NCBI RefSeq assembly: GCF_001514495.1
Contig: NZ_BCNM01000018.1
Span: forward strand, 62,001-126,000
From: Paenibacillus pabuli NBRC 13638
Lineage (GTDB): Bacteria > Bacillota > Bacilli > Paenibacillales > Paenibacillaceae
Direction of reading: 5' to 3'
DNA length: 64,000 bases
The number at the start of each line of letters is the position of its first letter. Positions within the stretch are counted from its first letter, which is position 1. The position numbers and the translations under genes were made by a program. This document shows positions 34,204 through 42,379 of this stretch, piece by piece. The notes beneath the pieces are model-generated. The model saw only the letters and a list, made by a program, of their open reading frames with translations, did not search any database and was not told the DNA's origin.

Positions 34204-34321
34204 CGTTAGATTTTAGACTCGAATATATAGTATGTCTCAAACATGAACAGATTATCCCAGTGGTAATTTTTACAATACGTTGTTAAAAGTAGTTCCCAGT
34301 TATCCTCCGCCCCTATAAAAT

Positions 34322-34352
34322 GCAAAAAAGATCCGCTCTCGCGGATCTTCGT
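34322..34352 (-). terminator. Terminator of SdpI-like gene
   Basis: GATCCGC pairs perfectly with GCGGATC around TCTC and is followed by T6 on the minus strand. Confidence 0.88.
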
Positions 34353-34378
34353 TCAGATGCGATTCCACATCGTGCCCT

Positions 34379-34738
34379 CTAAGCGCCTTGCTTCTTCTGT
34401 CCCTGTTGCTGGACACGCTGCATTTCCTTCAAGCGGCCTTCGACCTTCGTAAACAGTCGTACCGTATAGAACACAACAGCAAAGAGACTCAGAACCAATG
34501 CTTGTACATCGGTAAACCAGAAACCGAGAATACCAAACACGGTAATAATGACACCGAACTGCATCATCAGATTGGCGCTATATCGTTGTGCCTCTTCCCA
34601 TAGTTCCGGGTTGCTCATCGCGCGCGGGGTACGGTAACCATATATGCCATTAATTCTTTTCGGCGGTTTTTTGTAAACCATGAACCCCAATACGAAATAA
34701 CATACACCGCATATCAAACCAACAATTGCTCCTGCCAC
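34379..34738 (-). CDS. SdpI-family membrane protein
   Basis: A 119-residue membrane protein with three helices. The SdpI signature NGIYGYRTPRAMSNPELWEEAQRYSANLM lies between helices one and two. SdpI confers immunity to the SdpC cannibalism toxin in Bacillus; many homologues have unknown roles. No sdpC-like toxin gene is nearby. The GTG at 34738 is preferred because GGGGAGG lies 6 nt upstream; an ATG at 34759 would place this site inside the gene. Confidence 0.85.
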   Translation of the reverse strand: MAGAIVGLICGVCYFVLGFMVYKKPPKRINGIYGYRTPRAMSNPELWEEAQRYSANLMMQFGVIITVFGILGFWFTDVQALVLSLFAVVFYTVRLFTKVEGRLKEMQRVQQQGQKKQGA

Positions 34739-34782
34739 AATGTCCTCCCCTAACTCCATTCAAAATACAACACAGATATTAA

Positions 34783-34820
34783 AACAAAAAAACGGCTCTA
34801 CGTATATACGAAGAGCCGTC
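34783..34820 (-). terminator. Terminator of P-type ATPase
   Basis: ACGGCTCT pairs with AGAGCCGT around a CGTATATACGA loop that can itself pair; T7 follows on the minus strand. Confidence 0.88.
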
Positions 34821-34838
34821 CGGATCGTTTCGCAAAAC

Positions 34839-37235
34839 TTAGATGTCCTTCACCCGCAGTACACGCATGGCGTTCAGGACAGCCAGCACGGTCACCCCTA
34901 CATCAGAGAATACCGCTTCCCACATGGTGGCAATACCGAATACACCGAGCAGCAGAAAGATCGCTTTTACCCCCAGCGCAAAACCGATATTTTGCCAGAC
35001 AATGGTTCGTGTCCGTTTTGCAATCCGGATCGCACTTGCCAGTCTGGATGGCTCATCTGTCATGATGACAACGTCTGCCGCTTCAATCGCGGCATCCGAA
35101 CCAAGCCCACCCATTGCTACGCCCACATCGGCACGCGCCAGCACCGGCGTATCGTTAATGCCATCACCGACAAATACCATTTTCTCTTTCGGTGATTTGG
35201 CAGCTTCGAGGCGCTCCAGCTGTTCGACTTTATGCTGTGGCAGCAGCTCAGCGTATACTTCGTCTACACCTAGCTCACGCCCTACAGCTTCACCAACAGC
35301 TTTGGCATCCCCTGTCAGCATCACGGTTTTGCGGATGCCAAGCTTCTTGAGTGCCTGGATGGCAGCCGCTGCATCATCCTTCACTTCATCGGCAATGATC
35401 AGGTGACCGACATACGAACCCGCTTCGGCAACGTGCACCACTGTGCCTACGGTTTGCGGAGTCGTGTAGGAGATACCTGCCTGTTCCATCAATTTGGCGT
35501 TACCAGCAAGCACTTCCCGTCCATCCACACGGACCTTGATACCATGTCCGGCAACCTCATCGTAATCGTCCACACCCTGGGTCCGAATATCCTGAGCCCA
35601 AGCTGCGCGAATGGATTCAGCAATGGGATGATTGGAATGGGCTTCGGCAATGGCAGCAAGCTCCATCAATTCATCTTCCGTACGCCCGCCTTCAGGGCGA
35701 ATGGCTGTTACTTTAAAAACACCTTTGGTTAGTGTACCCGTTTTATCGAAAACAACGACTTTGACATCGTTCAATGCTTCAAGGTAGTTGCTTCCTTTGA
35801 TGAGTATACCGTTACGTGAAGCAGCTCCGATGCCGCCGAAAAAACCAAGCGGAATGGAAACAACCAGTGCACATGGACAAGAGATCACGAGGAAGACCAG
35901 TGCACGATAGATCCAATCGGCAAATGTCGCACCACTGAATACCAGCGGCGGAACGAGCGCAATCAGCGCAGCCAGAATGACAACAACCGGCGTATAATAC
36001 CGGGCAAATTTGCTAATAAAATGTTCCGTTTTGGCTTTGCGGCTGCTCGCATTCTGCACCAGATCCAAAATTTTGGATACCGTCGATTCACCAAAAGTTT
36101 TCGTTACTTCAATAGTTAACATCCCGTTTTTGTTCACGAATCCACTCAGCACATCGCTGCCGGGTTCCAGTTCACGAGGCACCGATTCACCCGTCAGAGC
36201 GGACGTATCCACCATGGAACGACCTGTTTTGACGATCCCGTCCAGGGGTACCCGCTCACCCGCTTTAACCACGATGCGATCCCCAATACGAACTTCTTCC
36301 GGAGAAACCCGCTTGGTCTCTTCTCCTGTGCCAATCAGCATGTTGGCATAATCCGGGCGAATATCCATAAGCGACTGGATCGACTTCCTTGAGCGATTAA
36401 CCGCCATTCCCTGAAACAGCTCACCGAGCTGATAGAAGAGCATAACCGCAACACCCTCAGGATATTGACCAATGGCAAAGGCACCAATGGTGGCGACGGA
36501 CATGAGGAAGTATTCATCAAATACCTGACCGCGAATGATATTTTTGAATGCCTGAAGGACGATATCTCCCCCTGCGATCAGATAAGCGACAACATAGAGT
36601 GCAAGCTGCGCCCATCCTTCCAGCGGAGACCAGATCGCGGCTGCCACCAGAATGGAACCCGCCGCCAGACGTGCCAGCAGCACCTTCGTCTGCCCAGCGC
36701 CATGTTCATGCGAGTGTCCGGCATGCGCGTCGTGATCGTGACCATCTGCATGACCGTGATCATGTCCGGCATGACTTCCATGATCATGCGCTTGCCCTTG
36801 AATGCCGTGATGATGGCTGTGGTCATGTGCATGATCATGCGCTCCATGGTTATGGTTATGGGCATGACCATCATGATCGTGCCCACTCGAAGCATGTTCA
36901 TGCCCGTGGGTCACACTACCTGCATATGCGTGCATGTTGCCGGATGTCGAGCCTTCTGTCGCGGCAGTAGCACGACTTCCGTGCGAAGGCTTCCCTTTTT
37001 CCGAAATACGAATATGCGGCTCCAGCCGAAGAACTTTGCGTTTCGCTTCCTCCACCACCTGCTCATCCATATCGGATGTAGTGTGCATGGATAAAGTTTT
37101 GGTCACAAAATTGACCGAGCAATCGGTAATGCCTTTAATCTTTTTGACGCCATTCTCAATTTTCAATGCGCAGTTCGCGCAATCCAACCCATCCAGCAGC
37201 AGTTCCCTTTTCACCTGTTCCTGTCCGGTTCCCAT
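34839..37235 (-). CDS. Zn2+/Cd2+/Pb2+-exporting P1B-type ATPase
   Basis: A 798-residue heavy-metal ATPase (ZntA/CadA type). The N-terminal HMA domain carries LDCANCALKIENG. Residues about 90-170 are extremely His/Asp/Gly-rich (dozens of His), probably a metal-chelating segment. The core has the transport motif SCPCALV, phosphorylation site DKTGTLTKG, TGDAKAVGEA and GDGINDTPVLARADVG. The Cys-Pro-Cys motif and HMA fit Zn/Cd/Pb specificity. AGGGGAGAG precedes the ATG. It is divergent from an ArsR/CzrA-type sensor, with a candidate operator in its promoter. Confidence 0.95.
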   Translation of the reverse strand: MGTGQEQVKRELLLDGLDCANCALKIENGVKKIKGITDCSVNFVTKTLSMHTTSDMDEQVVEEAKRKVLRLEPHIRISEKGKPSHGSRATAATEGSTSGNMHAYAGSVTHGHEHASSGHDHDGHAHNHNHGAHDHAHDHSHHHGIQGQAHDHGSHAGHDHGHADGHDHDAHAGHSHEHGAGQTKVLLARLAAGSILVAAAIWSPLEGWAQLALYVVAYLIAGGDIVLQAFKNIIRGQVFDEYFLMSVATIGAFAIGQYPEGVAVMLFYQLGELFQGMAVNRSRKSIQSLMDIRPDYANMLIGTGEETKRVSPEEVRIGDRIVVKAGERVPLDGIVKTGRSMVDTSALTGESVPRELEPGSDVLSGFVNKNGMLTIEVTKTFGESTVSKILDLVQNASSRKAKTEHFISKFARYYTPVVVILAALIALVPPLVFSGATFADWIYRALVFLVISCPCALVVSIPLGFFGGIGAASRNGILIKGSNYLEALNDVKVVVFDKTGTLTKGVFKVTAIRPEGGRTEDELMELAAIAEAHSNHPIAESIRAAWAQDIRTQGVDDYDEVAGHGIKVRVDGREVLAGNAKLMEQAGISYTTPQTVGTVVHVAEAGSYVGHLIIADEVKDDAAAAIQALKKLGIRKTVMLTGDAKAVGEAVGRELGVDEVYAELLPQHKVEQLERLEAAKSPKEKMVFVGDGINDTPVLARADVGVAMGGLGSDAAIEAADVVIMTDEPSRLASAIRIAKRTRTIVWQNIGFALGVKAIFLLLGVFGIATMWEAVFSDVGVTVLAVLNAMRVLRVKDI

Positions 37236-37300
37236 GTGAACTCTCCCCTTTGCAATACGTAAAACATGATGGTTATCCGTAATCTTTCGTATTTACAATC

Positions 37301-37329
37301 AATATATGAGCAATCATTCATATGTTTAA
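37301..37329 (-). promoter_or_regulatory. ATPase promoter containing ArsR/CzrA-type operator
   Basis: The palindrome ATATGAGCAATCATTCATAT (37304-37323) has perfect 6-bp arms. On the minus strand it fills the 17-bp spacer between TTAAAC (37324-37329) and TATATT (37301-37306), about 65 bp before the ATPase start. Confidence 0.75.
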
Positions 37330-37499
37330 TTACCCCTATTATATGCACGCCTAAACACGAGTGTCAACAATTTCAGTTGATTTTTCATACAGAATATGCT
37401 AATAGTAATCATTTCGCTTTAGACGTTTTTTGGATATAATAGGCTTATCGAAGAACAACACTTCATCTTAGGTTGAATTCATATAGGTGGTGATAGGAA

Positions 37500-37871
37500 A
37501 TGGAACAACCGGTTAAAGCTCCAGCCGAATGCGACGCGGCCTGCTCTGGAACAGAGGCTGACGTGCAGACCCTTCGTGCTTCTCTCATGGATCGTGAGAC
37601 CTCTTCCGAGATGGCCGACTGGTTCAAGGCTTTCAGCGACCCGACCCGGCTTCGTATTATTGATGCGCTGTTGCAGAAGGAATTATGTGTACACGATCTG
37701 ACGGTGCTGCTCGATATGGGACAGTCGGCCATTTCGCACCAGCTGCGGTCACTCCGCAACATGCGGATTGTCAAGCGGCGCAAAGAAGGCAAGACCGTGT
37801 ATTATTCTCTGGATGACGCTCATATTGAGCAGATCTTCCTGCAAACGCTCCAGCATATTAAACATGGCTAG
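37500..37871 (+). CDS. ArsR/SmtB-family metal-sensing repressor (CzrA/CadC-like)
   Basis: A 123-residue winged-helix repressor. The helix-turn-helix reads ELCVHDLTVLLDMGQSAISHQLRSLR. The C-terminal helix has a perfect alpha-5 Zn site, Asp-x-His-x10-His-x2-His, in DAHIEQIFLQTLQHIKH. An N-terminal CDAAC and the Cys of ELCVHD could give a CadC-like alpha-3 Cd/Pb site too. It should repress the divergent ATPase until Zn or Cd binds. GGTGGTGATAGG precedes the ATG. Confidence 0.95.
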   Translation: MEQPVKAPAECDAACSGTEADVQTLRASLMDRETSSEMADWFKAFSDPTRLRIIDALLQKELCVHDLTVLLDMGQSAISHQLRSLRNMRIVKRRKEGKTVYYSLDDAHIEQIFLQTLQHIKHG

Positions 37872-37892
37872 GCATTAGCCTGCCTGTTCACA

Positions 37893-37943
37893 CAAGAGAA
37901 CCCCCGCCTCTCGGCCTTAGCCGATGGACGGGGGTTCTCTTGA
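37893..37943. terminator. Strong bidirectional terminator
   Basis: AAGAGAACCCCCG pairs with CGGGGGTTCTCTT and an inner CGGC/GCCG stem is present. It separates the ArsR gene from the convergent AI-2E gene. Confidence 0.9.
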
Positions 37944-38010
37944 ATAAGGGCACCGTTTTGCCAGAAATAGAAGTTTATCACAGGTCTAGCTAAGGGCTTG
38001 CCTACTCCGG

Positions 38011-39171
38011 TTACAATAGATTGTTATTCTTCGGATCATACAGGCCGGATCGTACCTTGAACCAGTTGAAGATATGCGACACACACACTTTCAGCACCGC
38101 GTATCCCGGAACGGCCAGCAGAATGCCCACTACACCAAACAGATTGCCTGAAGTCAGAATAACGAAGATAATCGTGATTGGGTGAATCTTGAGCGTTTTG
38201 CCCATGATCTGAGGGGAGATGAACTTCCCTTCAATTAATTGCACGATTGTCCACACCGCTACCATCTTCAGCAGCATCACCGGGGAAGTCACCAGAGCCA
38301 CGATCAGCGCTGGCGTAATCGCGATTGCAGGTCCCAGGTACGGAACAACACTCGTGAACGATGCGATAATCGCAAGAATCAGCGCATAGTCCAGACCAAT
38401 AATCATATAACCGATATAGAGCAGAATACCGATGCAGAAACTAACGATAATCTGTCCACGAATGAATGAACTGATCTGGTGATTGATATCTTCCAGCACA
38501 TGCATTGCACCCGTACGACTCTTGATTGGCAGGAAAGACAGAATTTTCGCTGGAAGCTTCTTGCCGTCTTTCAGCAGATAGAACAGGATAAACGGAACCG
38601 TTACAATGGACAGTACCGTCTCGGTGAACGCACCGAGGAATCCGCCCAATTTGGTCCAGGTCGAATTCAGAATTTCAGTGGCTTTCTGGGATATCGTGCC
38701 CCACCAGTCTTGAGCATTCAGATTCACCGCTTCCTGGAACTGACTGAACAGCTGGCTGCCCGTAAGTTCCTCAAACTGATGCTTTACCGTCTCACTGTAT
38801 GTTGGGAAATTTTCGATCAGCCCCATAATCTGGTTGCGCACGACCGGAATGACTGCCAGCACGACGACTGTCAGGATGCCTCCGATGGCGAGATATAAGA
38901 TCAGAATGGACCAGCCGCGCTTGATCTTCCACTTTTCCATGACATCCACGAGCGGATTCAACAGGTAATAGAGGATACCCGACAGAATAATTGGCAGCAC
39001 GATCGTTTTGATCAGCACCGCGAGCGGATGCAAAACAAAGGATACTTTGGTAAGAACCATCACGTTTAGTCCTACCAGCAGCAGAATTAACAGAAAAAGC
39101 ACGAACTTGTTATTCAGAAAAAATCTCTTAAACCGGTCCGGCCAAATACGGGGTTGCTCGGGTTGCTCCAT
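38011..39171 (-). CDS. AI-2E family (UPF0118/PerM) transporter
   Basis: A 386-residue polytopic membrane protein with about seven helices. The central soluble segment (IENFPTYSETVKHQFEELTG) and the conserved C-terminal core GLDYALILAIIASFTSVVPYLGPAIAITPA, VQLIEGKFISPQIMGKTLKIHP are diagnostic. Members have been linked to AI-2 export, Na+/H+ antiport and general export, so the substrate is open. GAGAGGAAG precedes the ATG. Single gene. Confidence 0.9.
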   Translation of the reverse strand: MEQPEQPRIWPDRFKRFFLNNKFVLFLLILLLVGLNVMVLTKVSFVLHPLAVLIKTIVLPIILSGILYYLLNPLVDVMEKWKIKRGWSILILYLAIGGILTVVVLAVIPVVRNQIMGLIENFPTYSETVKHQFEELTGSQLFSQFQEAVNLNAQDWWGTISQKATEILNSTWTKLGGFLGAFTETVLSIVTVPFILFYLLKDGKKLPAKILSFLPIKSRTGAMHVLEDINHQISSFIRGQIIVSFCIGILLYIGYMIIGLDYALILAIIASFTSVVPYLGPAIAITPALIVALVTSPVMLLKMVAVWTIVQLIEGKFISPQIMGKTLKIHPITIIFVILTSGNLFGVVGILLAVPGYAVLKVCVSHIFNWFKVRSGLYDPKNNNLL

Positions 39172-39487
39172 AGGCTTGTCTTCCTCTCTTATGTATCCTT
39201 AATCAACGAATGAACTATAAATCTGCATGCTCTTTCCCTGCGAATAATGTTCCTTGTACAAGCCAACATATGTATAACACATGAAGTTTATACGTATGGC
39301 GCTGTTTAACCGTTTCAAATTAGACCAGTACGTTCATTTTACCCTAAAAAGAACCTTCTGCCCCATACGAATCCAATGAAAAATATCCCTATCAAAAAAC
39401 GGCTTGCCTCCGAAGAGACAAACCGTCAATAGGTCAGCAGCATCTGAGCCCCAGGCTCACGTCCGCTGTTCGGTTTATGCTTTTTGC
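39172..39487. other. Intergenic region upstream of the AI-2E gene
   Basis: No gene. It holds the AI-2E promoter and the terminator of the next gene upstream (39394-39428). Confidence 0.5.
39394..39428 (-). terminator. Terminator of LLM monooxygenase
   Basis: ACGGTTTGTCTC pairs with GAGGCAAGCCGT (two wobbles) around TTCG and is followed by T6 on the minus strand. Confidence 0.85.
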
Positions 39488-40522
39488 TTACGCTTTTCCC
39501 GCCAGTTGTGCAATCAACTCATACGAGTGCAGACGTGCCTGATGATCATAGATCATCGACGTAATAATTAGCTCATCTGCTTGGGTCTGAGCAATAAATG
39601 ATTCCAGTTGACCGCGAACGGTCTCCGGAGAACCATTCACAGCTGCTTTCAGCGTCTGCTCTACACCCGCTTTCTCACGATCCGTCCATTTGCCTTCCAT
39701 ATCGGCTGGTGGCTGCACCAATCCGGTTGTGCCACGAATAATGTTCAGGAACTGCTGCTGCATCGTCGTACCAAGCCATGCGGCTTCTTCGTCGGTATCT
39801 GCAACGACTGCATTTACACCTACAATCACATGAGGCTCCTTCAAATGATCGGATGGCTGGAAGCTGCTCCGATACGTTTCCAGTGCAATCCGGGTGTAAT
39901 CCGGTGAGAAGTGGCTGGCAAAAGCAAAAGGCAATCCCAGCTGCCCTGCGAGTCGAGCACTGAAATCACTGGAGCCAAGCAGATAAATCGGGATATTCAA
40001 ACCTTCACCGGGCACGGCGCGTACGGGTGCATGATACGATGTAGCAGAAGCATCGAAATATGCTCTAAGCTCAGCCAGCAATTCGGGGAAATCTTCACCG
40101 CTGTTCAGGTCTTTGCGCAAAGCAAGAGACGTACGACGGTCACTACCCGGTGCACGGCCCAGCCCAAGGTCTATACGGCCTGGATACAGGGACTCCAGTG
40201 TACCAAATTGCTCGGCAATCACCAGCGGCGCATGGTTAGGCAGCATGATTCCGCCTGAACCGAGACGAATGGTCTTCGTTCCACCTGCAAGATAACCAAT
40301 GACAACCGAGGTCGCGGAAGAAGCGATACCCGGCATGTTGTGATGCTCCGCAACCCAGTAGCGGTGATATCCCCAACGCTCTGCGTGCTGAGCGAGATCC
40401 AGACTGTTGCGCAACGCATCCGCAGGTGTGGCACCTACAACGACAGGAGCCAAATCCAGAATGGATAATTTAACGTCGTTAATATGTTTTTTATGGGATG
40501 CAGCTGTGTTTTCGGTAGACAT
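39488..40522 (-). CDS. LLM-class (luciferase-like) flavin-dependent monooxygenase
   Basis: A 344-residue bacterial-luciferase-fold enzyme that uses reduced flavin. Segments typical of the YwcH/YceB-like group are LAQHAERWGYHRYWVAEHHNMPGIASSA, LGSGGIMLPNHAPLVIAEQFGTLESLYPGRIDLGLGRAPG and GSSDFSARLAGQLGLPFAFASHF. Substrate unknown. TAGAGGAG precedes the ATG. An ArsR-type regulator lies 160 bp upstream on the same strand, and such pairs suggest that this regulator controls the gene. Confidence 0.92.
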   Translation of the reverse strand: MSTENTAASHKKHINDVKLSILDLAPVVVGATPADALRNSLDLAQHAERWGYHRYWVAEHHNMPGIASSATSVVIGYLAGGTKTIRLGSGGIMLPNHAPLVIAEQFGTLESLYPGRIDLGLGRAPGSDRRTSLALRKDLNSGEDFPELLAELRAYFDASATSYHAPVRAVPGEGLNIPIYLLGSSDFSARLAGQLGLPFAFASHFSPDYTRIALETYRSSFQPSDHLKEPHVIVGVNAVVADTDEEAAWLGTTMQQQFLNIIRGTTGLVQPPADMEGKWTDREKAGVEQTLKAAVNGSPETVRGQLESFIAQTQADELIITSMIYDHQARLHSYELIAQLAGKA

Positions 40523-40683
40523 AATAGAAAAATCTCCTCTATAGTTATATTTTTATTTTTGTATATCCAGATATATAGATTTAAAAGCGCAAAAATTGAT
40601 GTACAGAGCTGCTCCTCAGCCGTTTACATCCGGACGGAATACCCGCCTGCACCTGCATTCCTGCTTCCGTCTCGGCGTCCGGC

Positions 40684-40995
40684 TTATAGCTCGTGCTGTA
40701 CGTACTCGGCAAATTGACGAATGGTTTCTTCGTTGCGGCGATAATACGTCCACTGTCCCCTGCGTTCGGAGATCAGCAGCCCGGCTTTGAGCATGGTCAG
40801 CAGATAGCTGGATATGACGGATTGAGCCAGTCCGGCCTTCACCTGAATCGTACCCACACATATGCCACTCTTCCCTGAATCCGGATGCTGGGATAGCTCC
40901 AGTGGCGGAAAGTGCTGCTCCGGGTTTTTGAGCCACAACAGAATCTGTCGACGTGTCTCGTTGGATAATGCTTTGAATATGAGTATAGGTTCCAT
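40684..40995 (-). CDS. ArsR-family transcriptional regulator
   Basis: A 103-residue winged helix. LIFKALSNETRRQILLWLKNP opens the domain, and GLAQSVISSYLLTMLKAGLLISERRGQWTYYRRN is the recognition helix and wing. The metal-binding Cys/His pattern of SmtB-type sensors is absent, with a single Cys (GICVGTIQ), so it probably senses something else. The ribosome site (AAAGGCGG) is only moderate. It is upstream of the LLM monooxygenase on the same strand. Confidence 0.85.
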   Translation of the reverse strand: MEPILIFKALSNETRRQILLWLKNPEQHFPPLELSQHPDSGKSGICVGTIQVKAGLAQSVISSYLLTMLKAGLLISERRGQWTYYRRNEETIRQFAEYVQHEL

Positions 40996-41027
40996 GGGTA
41001 AGATTATACCGCCTTTCTTTCATTTTG

Positions 41028-41069
41028 CAAACCAAACAGACCGATTCGGGCGAACGAACCGGTCTGCCA
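41028..41069 (-). terminator. Terminator of quinone reductase
   Basis: GCAGACCGGTTCG pairs with CGAATCGGTCTG (one mismatch) and is followed by TTTGGTTTGC on the minus strand, 20 bp beyond the stop. Confidence 0.7.
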
Positions 41070-41089
41070 ATAAATACATGTGTATACGT

Positions 41090-41671
41090 TTAGAACTTGG
41101 TGCTGACCGTTTCTTTTACTTGTTCCAGCATGGACTGATAAGCCGTAGCTTCCAAATATCCGATACTGCCGAACAGCAAGTGATCTACCGCTTCAATACC
41201 TACAAAATCGAAGATACCGATATCGGAAGTCATTTTTATGCTGGCAGTCATGCCGATTTGGTTGTAAATTTCACTTGGCGTGCCGTGTGTATTAATGATC
41301 AGACCTTTTTTACCCGTCAGCAATTTCTCAATGCCTGCTTCACCGGAAGCATAAGCAAAACCGTATGCGAATACACGATCAACATACCCTTTTATGATTG
41401 CTGGAAGACCTGTCCACCAGATGGGATAAATAAAGGTGATGGCCTCTGCATCCTTGACATATTGCTGCTCGGTTGCGATATCTTCAGGTGTCTGTCCTGC
41501 ACGCATGGACGCTGTATCCGCCGCGCTCAATACAGGCTGGAATCCAAGTGAGTACAGATCCCGTACAACGACGTCGTGGCCTTGAGCCTCAAGTGTTTCC
41601 ACTGCGGTGTTCAAAATGGCGTTGTTCAAGCTGTCTGTGTTCGGGTGCGCATACACGATTAGATGTTTCAT
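41090..41671 (-). CDS. NAD(P)H dehydrogenase (quinone), flavodoxin-like fold
   Basis: A 193-residue FMN/FAD quinone reductase of the NQO1/KefF/YwrO type. KHLIVYAHPNTDSLNNAIL opens the fold, TFIYPIWWTGLPAIIKGYVDRVFAYGFAY is the signature, followed by GKKGLIINTHGTP. It reduces quinones in two-electron steps and protects from electrophiles. Start ATG at 41671 with TGGAGGGA upstream. Its promoter holds a perfect 20-bp palindrome shared with the upstream MarR gene. Confidence 0.92.
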   Translation of the reverse strand: MKHLIVYAHPNTDSLNNAILNTAVETLEAQGHDVVVRDLYSLGFQPVLSAADTASMRAGQTPEDIATEQQYVKDAEAITFIYPIWWTGLPAIIKGYVDRVFAYGFAYASGEAGIEKLLTGKKGLIINTHGTPSEIYNQIGMTASIKMTSDIGIFDFVGIEAVDHLLFGSIGYLEATAYQSMLEQVKETVSTKF

Positions 41672-41734
41672 AAGAAATAATCCCTCCAGGTTTATGATAA
41701 GTTTGCTGCAAAAATGGTAAATCAATACTTCTCC

Positions 41735-41763
41735 ATAATACATAGACGTCTATGTATATGTGC
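41735..41763 (-). promoter_or_regulatory. Quinone reductase promoter with MarR operator
   Basis: ATACATAGACGTCTATGTAT at 41738-41757 is a perfect 20-bp palindrome overlapping a TATTAT -10 (41735-41740). The -35 is poor (best 18-bp spacing TGCACA). The same palindrome with one central change lies in the MarR promoter. Confidence 0.82.
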
Positions 41764-41764
41764 A

Positions 41765-41829
41765 AAAAAATGGTTGAAGCACTTTGTATACATCCGATTT
41801 GTCTCTGGTGTGGGATTATGCAAAATGCT
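41765..41829 (-). terminator. Weak terminator after MarR gene
   Basis: GAAGCATTTTG pairs with CAAAGTGCTTC (one G-U) over a long loop, with a T7 tract on the minus strand. The left arm lies inside a 15-mer found three times in the window. Confidence 0.45.
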
Positions 41830-41832
41830 TCA

Positions 41833-42255
41833 TTATAATTTGCGAACGATACCGGTTAATAAGTTCTCCAGCTGTTCTGCCTGATCATCAGTCAAATGAC
41901 CGTACACCATCCCATTAATCTGGTGTGATACCTGATGGAATACAGGTTCCAATTGCAGGCCCTGTTCTGTCAAACGAATCATCGTCACTCGGCTGTCTTC
42001 GGCACTCTTACTGCGTTCTACATACCCCAACTTCTCCAACTTGTTCACCAGTACAGTGACAGTTGGTTGGGTCCGATGGACTCGCTCCGCCAGCATCTTG
42101 ATGGAAAGTGCATCTTCACGGTAGAGGAACATCAGGATGTCACCGTGGGACGGGACAATTCCTGTAACATTATTCTTCTCCAGCTCCTGAACAATCTGTT
42201 TGTTAATGTGATCTCTGATTCTTGCGATCAGTGCAATTGCGTTGTAATTTGGCAT
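41833..42255 (-). CDS. MarR family repressor, probably leaderless
   Basis: A 140-residue MarR protein. LMFLYREDALSIKMLAERVHRTQPTVTVLVNKLEKLGYVERSKSAEDSRVTMIRLTEQG contains the recognition helix and wing. No Cys is present, so thiol sensing is unlikely; a small-molecule electrophile or phenol is a guess. The start is the ATG at 42255, because an ATG at 42270 lies inside the operator and promoter. No Shine-Dalgarno is visible, and the -10 hexamer ends 6 nt before this ATG, pointing to a leaderless message. Probable targets are itself and the downstream quinone reductase. Confidence 0.9.
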   Translation of the reverse strand: MPNYNAIALIARIRDHINKQIVQELEKNNVTGIVPSHGDILMFLYREDALSIKMLAERVHRTQPTVTVLVNKLEKLGYVERSKSAEDSRVTMIRLTEQGLQLEPVFHQVSHQINGMVYGHLTDDQAEQLENLLTGIVRKL

Positions 42256-42261
42256 GTGTTC

Positions 42262-42290
42262 ATTATACATAGATGTCTATGTATATTCAA
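42262..42290 (-). promoter_or_regulatory. MarR autoregulated promoter with 20-bp operator
   Basis: TTGAAT (-35, 42285-42290), exact 17-bp spacer, TATAAT (-10, 42262-42267). The palindrome ATACATAGATGTCTATGTAT (42265-42284) fills the spacer and overlaps the -10. Confidence 0.85.
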
Positions 42291-42298
42291 GTCTTTTT

Positions 42299-42352
42299 AT
42301 ATCACAAGCCCTCGACCTTCCAAAAAGGAAGAAACGGGGCATGTGATATTTA
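42299..42352 (-). repeat. Hairpin after nitroreductase gene
   Basis: ATATCACA pairs with TGTGATAT with further inner pairing (CCTT with AAGG). It lacks a T-run, so it is at best a weak terminator. Confidence 0.45.
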
Positions 42353-42379
42353 TATATAAACATCAGATCACGTGAAGCT

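Noticed and set aside
36465..37094. 209-codon plus-strand frame opposite the P-type ATPase
   Set aside because: Antisense shadow of the His-rich segment (Met/Val/Ile repeats), not a gene.
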